Assembly (NCBI GenBank): GCA_030600525.1
Contig: JAUVLX010000117.1
Location: forward strand, 1-9,579
Source: Desulfobulbus sp.
Lineage (GTDB): Bacteria > Desulfobacterota > Desulfobulbia > Desulfobulbales > Desulfobulbaceae
Length of the DNA stretch: 9,579 bases
Direction: 5' to 3'
A program made the position numbers and the translations under genes. Every line of letters starts with the position of its first letter. The stretch's first letter is position 1. Under the pieces are notes generated by a model, which saw nothing but the letters and a program-made list of their open reading frames with translations, was not told the DNA's origin and did not search any database. Shown here piece after piece: positions 5,223 through 9,579 of the stretch.

Positions 5223-6629
5223 TTACTCGACACGCCTCTCCTGCCCCATCACCAGATGCTGCCTAAAAAATGGGCGATACTCATCTTCCCGGTGGCTAAC
5301 ATAGAGGATGGTACAGAGCTGCTCAGCGGCTACATCCTCCAGTAAATCAAGAAGGCTGGTTCTGTTGGTCTGGTCAAGCCCCTGGGTGGGTTCATCAAGG
5401 AGGAGCAGCCGCGGCACCTTGATCAACGCTCGTGCAATAAGCAGCAGCCGCTGCTGGGCATAGGTCAATCGTCTAAATGGCTGACGTACTCTATCAGCCA
5501 TGCCAAGACGATGGAGCCATTGGGAAGCAAGCTGCTGCTGCGCTTCGTTAGGCTTCTGATACAAACCTATGGAATCAAACAACCCCGAAAGCACAACATG
5601 TTGACTTGATCCTGGAATGTAATGATTACGGTGCAAATCAGGGCTAACCACGCCCAAATTACGCTTTATATCCCAAATTGACTCACCGCTTCCCCGCTGG
5701 ATGCCAAACATCTTAAGATCATTGCGATAACAGAGTGGGTGATCTCCGGTTATGAGTTGGACCAGGGTCGACTTCCCACTACCGTTTGGCCCGGTTACAA
5801 GAGTATGTTGCCCTTCGCTTATAGAAATATCCAGGCCGCTAAACACGGTCTGTTCACCATACCCGGCAAACCCTTTGCAGAGCTTCACCAGCGGGACTTC
5901 CTCATGAAAAGTGTCTTGGTGGAGGCGTTCACCTTCCATTTCTGCAGTAGAGACAGCTATGGTTGGCAATGCAGAGGCAACCAGTTGTTCTACCTGCGGC
6001 AGCACCTCTTCCCTAGGTCCCTGGGTGGAAAGGGTTCCATCGGTAAAAGCACCGACATGGGTACACCAAAACGGAATGTCACCAATATTGTTCAAGGTCA
6101 TAATCAGCAGCATGCCCTTTTCGCGTAATGCAAGAAACATATTGTTCAAGTCGCGGCAGCTCTGTGGGTCAACCCCTTCATAAGGATTCTGCACCACCAG
6201 GCAGGACACCCCACGGGTTATTTCACGCAATAGGCATAATTTACGAGACTGCCCGGAACTCAGCTGGCGATATCCCTTATGGAGCGAAGCGGTCATATTA
6301 CAGGCTTCAACCAGGTCTAAATGCTGTTCAATATCTGATAAAAAAGCTGCCGCAGGAGTACCCGGATCAAGCCGGCCCATGAAGTCTGTGTCATCCTTAC
6401 GCAGCTCCTCTTCGAACAAGGTCTGCTGCTGATTGAAGGTGAAAACGCCTGTAGTTTCGGGGATGAAAAACTCTTCAAAGTCGCTATCAGCTCGCCGCTG
6501 GCCAATAACATCGCAAAACCGATCCACCCCGGAATCATTGGTGCCTATAAGACACCACCCCTGCCCGGCAGAAGCTAAAAGATGAGGAATGGTTATTCCA
6601 TGTCCATTGAAATTGCGTATTCTGATCAT
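5223..6629 (-). CDS. modF: ModF/PhrA-type tandem ABC ATPase, N-terminal half degenerate
   Basis: The product has 468 residues from ATG 6629 (about the family length, 490 in E. coli), with GAGGAA 12 bases upstream; a TTG at 6659 in the same frame lacks a spaced ribosome binding site. Two ABC domains lie in one chain with no membrane part. The C-terminal half is intact: Walker A GPNGSGKST (280-288), Walker B RLLLLDEPTQGLD (407-419), switch His446. YRNDLKMFGIQRGSGESIWD and LSGLFDSIGLYQ match ModF closely. The N-terminal half has lost its catalytic residues: P-loop GTNDSGVD (29-36) without Lys, Walker B CLVVQNP (143-149) without Asp-Glu. It keeps signature LSSGQ (123-127), while the C-terminal signature is altered to LTYAQ (388-392). 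ModF is linked to molybdate uptake and PhrA to photorepair by annotation only; no molybdate transporter is next to it here. It is transcribed divergently from the signal peptidase gene. Confidence 0.85.
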   Translation of the reverse strand: MIRIRNFNGHGITIPHLLASAGQGWCLIGTNDSGVDRFCDVIGQRRADSDFEEFFIPETTGVFTFNQQQTLFEEELRKDDTDFMGRLDPGTPAAAFLSDIEQHLDLVEACNMTASLHKGYRQLSSGQSRKLCLLREITRGVSCLVVQNPYEGVDPQSCRDLNNMFLALREKGMLLIMTLNNIGDIPFWCTHVGAFTDGTLSTQGPREEVLPQVEQLVASALPTIAVSTAEMEGERLHQDTFHEEVPLVKLCKGFAGYGEQTVFSGLDISISEGQHTLVTGPNGSGKSTLVQLITGDHPLCYRNDLKMFGIQRGSGESIWDIKRNLGVVSPDLHRNHYIPGSSQHVVLSGLFDSIGLYQKPNEAQQQLASQWLHRLGMADRVRQPFRRLTYAQQRLLLIARALIKVPRLLLLDEPTQGLDQTNRTSLLDLLEDVAAEQLCTILYVSHREDEYRPFFRQHLVMGQERRVE

Positions 6630-6666
6630 TATTTGTCCATTTTCCTCATGAAGAAACAACCTTTTT

Positions 6667-6695
6667 TTGCATCATTATTCGCCACAGACTATAGT
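6667..6695 (+). promoter_or_regulatory. possible sigma70-type promoter for the signal peptidase operon
   Basis: TTGCAT (6667-6672) and TATAGT (6690-6695) are separated by 17 bases, giving a start of transcription near 6702, about 23 bases before the ATG at 6725. The -10 matches 5 of 6 consensus bases but the -35 only 3 of 6, so this is a moderate candidate. Confidence 0.35.
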
Positions 6696-6724
6696 TGAAG
6701 TAGTACTCGATATCCATATACACC

Positions 6725-7222
6725 ATGGCTCATGCATTGATACGACAATTTTTCCTGCCACGATTGACCAGAGCAACACGCTTCCGAATTTTAGGAGTGG
6801 CCCTGCTGAGTCTTATTATCTTTCGCTATATCCTTATTCCGGTACGCGTCCAGGGTATGAGCATGGAACCGACCATCAGTGACGGTAGTTTTCATTTTTG
6901 CTGGAGGCTCAGTTACCTGTACCAGCCTCCCAAGCGCTTTGATATAGTCACCTTCCGTTTTGCAGGCAACAGGGTGGTACTACTCAAACGAGTGATAGGC
7001 CTGCCCGGCGAAACCGTCGCCTTTCAACAGGGAGTATTGTATATTAACGGAAAACAGATGGAGGAACCCCAGTATATGTTTCCCTCCACCTGGAATCTCG
7101 CGCCTCGAAAAGTATCGGCAAACACCTTTTATGTGGTCGGTGATAATCGCAGCGTTGCCATGGATCAACATCGTTTTGGACAAATTGTCGCAAAACGCAT
7201 AATCGGCAAGGTAATCTGGTGA
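6725..7222 (+). CDS. lepB: signal peptidase I (S26 family), short form
   Basis: The 165-residue product has one N-terminal membrane anchor (about 22-40, ILGVALLSLIIFRYILIPV). The catalytic regions follow: VQGMSMEPT with nucleophile Ser46, LLKRVIGLPGE with the general base Lys88, and VVGDNRSVAMDQHRFG (137-152). The last box departs from the usual GDNRxxSxDSRxFG: the Ser is Ala145 and DSR is DQH. Asp147 is kept. The Ser/Lys dyad is complete, so activity is expected: cleavage of signal peptides at the outer face of the inner membrane. It is much shorter than E. coli LepB (324 residues) and has one anchor rather than two. A strong ribosome binding site is not seen before ATG 6725. Its stop overlaps the start of the next gene. 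Such short forms may be specialised paralogues; a second lepB elsewhere would not surprise. Confidence 0.88.
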   Translation: MAHALIRQFFLPRLTRATRFRILGVALLSLIIFRYILIPVRVQGMSMEPTISDGSFHFCWRLSYLYQPPKRFDIVTFRFAGNRVVLLKRVIGLPGETVAFQQGVLYINGKQMEEPQYMFPSTWNLAPRKVSANTFYVVGDNRSVAMDQHRFGQIVAKRIIGKVIW

Positions 7223-7710
7223 AAAAGTCTCATATTCTCATTGTAATCGTCCTCGCAGCTACTGCCTTGTCAACGTGGTTATACCTGACCAATGACACCC
7301 GCCAGATACGCAGTCAGCTCAACACGCTGGCAGAATTGAGCGAAAAAAAAGAAACCGAACAGGGAATTGAAGCGCTCAGCAAGGCTGCCGGGATTGGCAA
7401 GCTCTTTAGCGAACAGTGCACTCTGCAGCTGGAAGAATATGGACACAGAGGGACCTATTTCCGCAAGGATATAACAGACAGTGTGTTTATGGTCCGTAAC
7501 CGAAGCCACCAGATAACCCTCAAGATGTATGACATCACCATTGCGGTCGAAAAGCCAACCCGTGCGGCTATTGCCTTAACCTTGCATCTCTCTGGAGTGG
7601 TAGGGGAAGAGACAGCCGTTGATGTGAATGAAATTGCCCTGACCATGAACAAGGAGGAAGGGGATTGGCTCATTGACTCGGTCACCGTGGTCCAGATACT
7701 GGAGCGTTAG
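7219..7710 (+). CDS. membrane-anchored NTF2-like protein of unknown function
   Basis: It starts with GTG at 7219 inside the signal peptidase stop (GTGA overlap of four bases), so the two are translationally coupled. The 163-residue product has an uncleaved-looking N-terminal segment (residues 5-23, HILIVIVLAATALSTWLYL). Helices rich in Glu and Lys follow (RSQLNTLAELSEKKETEQG, EALSKAAGIGKLF). The second half is a run of beta strands: ITLKMYDITIAVEK, RAAIALTLHLSG, ETAVDVNEIALTMNKEEGDWLIDSVTVVQI. A helical start followed by a sheet ending in GDWLIDSVTV is the pattern of NTF2-like or DUF4878-type periplasmic domains. No catalytic residues are recognised. It would face the periplasm. A link to signal peptide processing is suggested only by the operon. 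Confidence 0.65.
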   Translation: MKKSHILIVIVLAATALSTWLYLTNDTRQIRSQLNTLAELSEKKETEQGIEALSKAAGIGKLFSEQCTLQLEEYGHRGTYFRKDITDSVFMVRNRSHQITLKMYDITIAVEKPTRAAIALTLHLSGVVGEETAVDVNEIALTMNKEEGDWLIDSVTVVQILER

Positions 7711-7745
7711 CCCAAATTTCCCCTCTTGTACCCCCTCTCCTTCTT
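7711..7745. other. pyrimidine-rich gap between convergent genes
   Basis: The 35 bases between two converging genes are almost only C and T on the plus strand. No hairpin terminator is visible for either gene. Confidence 0.5.
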
Positions 7746-8612
7746 TCAGACAAAAACCGCTGTCTCTTTCTCCTCATCGCTGGCAACAGCCATAGCCTCT
7801 ATTTTACTGGCAGTTGTGACATGGTCATAGGGAAAAGCCTGTTCCGGACAATGCTGGACACATTGCATACACAGCACGCATGAATCTCCTACAATCGGCA
7901 CCTTATCCATGGTGATCGCCTGGACTGGACAACATTCTTCGCAGGTGCCGCATGAGGTACATTTATCCGGATCTGCAGCCAAGGGCGGACGGGATGCCTT
8001 GGCAACAGCAAGATTTTTACCGGCAGCATCTGCCCGTAATGCAGGCGACAGATACTCAAGCACATCAGGAGCAAGGGTCTCTTTTACTGGTTGCTTTAGC
8101 TTGTTTACCACCTGCTCCACAAGCAAATTGACCTTATCCAAATCCTCTTTTCCCGGGTGTCCCTGTGCCAAAGGCTGTTCCGCTCCCCACATGGAGGAAT
8201 GCTGGGCAAGCACCTTTGTTGCCCCTAAGAGAAGGTAGCCCTGCTGCTGTAGAATCTCCCCCATATCTGCCAAGGCCAAGCCACTGGTGACTCCCCCCCA
8301 GGTAACAAAGGGAACTCCGTATTGCTCTTCAGCTGCAGGAAGCTGGCGAAGACAGGCCTCGACCAGCGGGACTGCGTGGTCGGCGTAAACAGGAGAGCCT
8401 ATCCACAGACAGCATGGACCGGACTGGGAACAAAAAGCGATGATTTGGGCATTCACCTCTTGCATCCCTAGGGAGAGATCAAACACCGTCACTGATTGTT
8501 CAAGACCTTTTAACCGTTCTTCGATGGTGAAAGCCACCTTCCGGGTCGATCCAGCTGGTGAGAAATAAACAATTCCGTGTGCGCAAGGAGCCACTCTACA
8601 CTCTTTCACCAT
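7746..8612 (-). CDS. flavodoxin-like/2[4Fe-4S] ferredoxin fusion (EFR1-type)
   Basis: ATG 8612 is the start: GGGGAGG lies seven bases before it, inside the end of the reductase gene; an in-frame TTG at 8633 has no such support. The 288-residue product has an N-terminal flavodoxin-like domain. Its phosphate loop reads YFSPAGSTRKVA (17-28), and LWIGSPVYADH (69-79) and WGGVTSGLALADM are further FMN-site features. A linker of about 45 residues follows. Two ferredoxin clusters come next: C218xxC221xxC224xxxC228P and C245xxC248xxC251xxxC255P, each a complete 4Fe-4S set. This is the layout of EFR1-family ferredoxins, thought to move electrons between FMN and two clusters. The protein is cytoplasmic, without a signal peptide. 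Two bases separate it from the aldo/keto reductase stop. Electron partner and physiological role are not shown. Confidence 0.85.
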   Translation of the reverse strand: MVKECRVAPCAHGIVYFSPAGSTRKVAFTIEERLKGLEQSVTVFDLSLGMQEVNAQIIAFCSQSGPCCLWIGSPVYADHAVPLVEACLRQLPAAEEQYGVPFVTWGGVTSGLALADMGEILQQQGYLLLGATKVLAQHSSMWGAEQPLAQGHPGKEDLDKVNLLVEQVVNKLKQPVKETLAPDVLEYLSPALRADAAGKNLAVAKASRPPLAADPDKCTSCGTCEECCPVQAITMDKVPIVGDSCVLCMQCVQHCPEQAFPYDHVTTASKIEAMAVASDEEKETAVFV

Positions 8613-8614
8613 GG

Positions 8615-9574
8615 TCACGCCTCCCCGTCCCAAAGATTTTCAACAGTGTAAGGCGAACCAGGAGCCTGCCAAAAAGAACCGTCAACAAAACGATACTGTT
8701 TATCCAGCCCCTCTATCTTTGCCATATCATTGTTATCAAGCTCGATATCAGCTGCAGCAAAATTATCCCGCAACCGCTTCGGGTTCACTGACTTGGGAAT
8801 AACAACGGTATCACGTTTTAATGCCCAGGCAAGCAACACTTGGCCTGCTGTTACCTTATGTTTTTCTGCAATAGTCCTAACAATAGGGTGTTCAAGCAGG
8901 CTCGGTTCGTTCTCTTTTTTCAACCCGACAGGTCTATCCCCAGATCCGAGGGGAGAGTAGGCCGTCAATAAAACATCATTTTTCCGGCAATATTCCACCA
9001 TCTTCTCCTGCTGGAGAAAGGGGTGCAGCTCTATCTGGTTCATGACCGGTTGTATAGCCGCGCTCTGTTGCAACGCCTGCAGTTTGGTAATGCTAAAATT
9101 GCACACCCCGATATGTTTGACTAGGCCCTTGTTCACACATGCCTCAAGGGCTTGCCAAGTCTCCCTAATGGGTACGCTTTCCAGTGCAACAAAATCTTCG
9201 CCGCTGCGGGGAAAAAAGACCTCACCTCTAAAAACCACCGGCCAATGGATCAGATACAAGTCGATATAATCAAGGCGCAAATCACTGAGTGTCTTTTCCA
9301 ATGCCGGCAGGACTTGGTCACCCTTATGAGCATTATTCCACAGTTTTGAGGTGACCCATAACTCCTCTCTGCTGATCTTGCCACTACTCATACCATCATG
9401 CAGGGCCTTGCCCACCTCATTTTCGTTTTCATAGGCAGGTGCGCAGTCAAAGTGACGGTAACCGATTGTAAGTGCTTCCGTAACAGCCTGATACACCTCG
9501 CCTGTGCCGGATTTCCAGGTTCCCAGGCCAAGGCCGGGTATGGAATCGTTATTGGGTAGGGAATAATATTTCAT
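8615..9574 (-). CDS. aldo/keto reductase
   Basis: The 319-residue product is complete, of family length, and begins 5 bases inside the window edge, so its promoter and ribosome binding site are not visible. It is a classic AKR barrel: N-terminal IPGLGLGTWKSG, then the catalytic tetrad Asp43 (FDCAPAY), Tyr48, Lys77 (TSKLWN) and His110 (LIHWP). HIGVCNFS (154-161), NQIELHPF (179-186) and TAYSPLGSGDRP (204-215) follow. The NADPH-binding IPKSVNPKRLRDNF is at 259-272. It reduces aldehydes or ketones with NAD(P)H in the cytoplasm (family knowledge); the substrate cannot be read from sequence. Its 3' end carries the ribosome binding site of the flavodoxin-ferredoxin gene, so the two are co-transcribed. 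Confidence 0.92.
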   Translation of the reverse strand: MKYYSLPNNDSIPGLGLGTWKSGTGEVYQAVTEALTIGYRHFDCAPAYENENEVGKALHDGMSSGKISREELWVTSKLWNNAHKGDQVLPALEKTLSDLRLDYIDLYLIHWPVVFRGEVFFPRSGEDFVALESVPIRETWQALEACVNKGLVKHIGVCNFSITKLQALQQSAAIQPVMNQIELHPFLQQEKMVEYCRKNDVLLTAYSPLGSGDRPVGLKKENEPSLLEHPIVRTIAEKHKVTAGQVLLAWALKRDTVVIPKSVNPKRLRDNFAAADIELDNNDMAKIEGLDKQYRFVDGSFWQAPGSPYTVENLWDGEA

Positions 9575-9579
9575 TACAA

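Noticed and set aside
5739..6382. Open frames on the plus strand opposite the ABC ATPase gene
   Set aside because: They are shadows of modF, whose motifs are clear on the other strand.
1..9579. CRISPR arrays, tRNA or rRNA genes, riboswitches
   Set aside because: No regularly spaced short repeats, no recognisable tRNA arms or rRNA segments, and no leader structure that I can identify.

Overview
The window looks like chromosomal DNA of a Gram-negative, probably anaerobic bacterium. Desulfobacterota, perhaps Desulfobulbales, is my best guess. The hints are a paired DUF1538 transporter with its own P-II-like protein, a REP-associated transposase relic, a CXXCH haem protein with a signal peptide, and a flavodoxin-ferredoxin fusion. 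No rRNA or tRNA is present, so this placement is an inference and is weak.

Layout. (1) Bases 1-1326 are an AT-rich accessory stretch with the structure of an integron cassette array read left to right. It starts with the 3' part of a TIR-like nucleotide-binding gene, whose true start lies off the left edge. A clear 75-nt attC-type hairpin follows at 560-634. The next cassette holds a small gene split by a frameshift (659-1007) and a coupled 88-residue orphan (1007-1273). It ends in a collapsed attC-like site (1294-1326). No integrase gene is visible; it would be expected to the left. (2) Bases 1318-1937 are a 5'-truncated, multiply frameshifted RAYT (Y1/HUH transposase) pseudogene. (3) Bases 1991-4310 are a four-gene operon: two DUF1538 membrane proteins, a P-II-like protein and a two-CBS-domain protein. 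This block lies between two direct copies of a 53-nt sequence (1895-1947 and 4408-4460) that is the 3' end of the RAYT gene. (4) Bases 4491-4997 encode an exported haem protein with a single C-terminal CLGCH site. A convergent region with a perfect hairpin terminator follows. (5) Bases 5223-6629 (minus) encode a ModF/PhrA-type tandem ABC ATPase with one degenerate half. It diverges from a two-gene operon (6725-7710) for a short signal peptidase I and an NTF2-like anchored protein. (6) Bases 7746-9574 (minus) hold an aldo/keto reductase followed, two bases later, by a flavodoxin/2[4Fe-4S] protein.

How the genes may work together. The four-gene block reads as a membrane transporter of two paralogous subunits under adenine-nucleotide control through P-II-like and CBS sensors. 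DUF1538 pairs have been reported as a two-component cation/proton antiporter (UmpAB in Halomonas). The flanking RAYT-tail repeats raise the possibility that the block moved, or was bracketed, as a unit. The left end is a candidate defence cassette region. The right third looks like ordinary chromosomal gene content.
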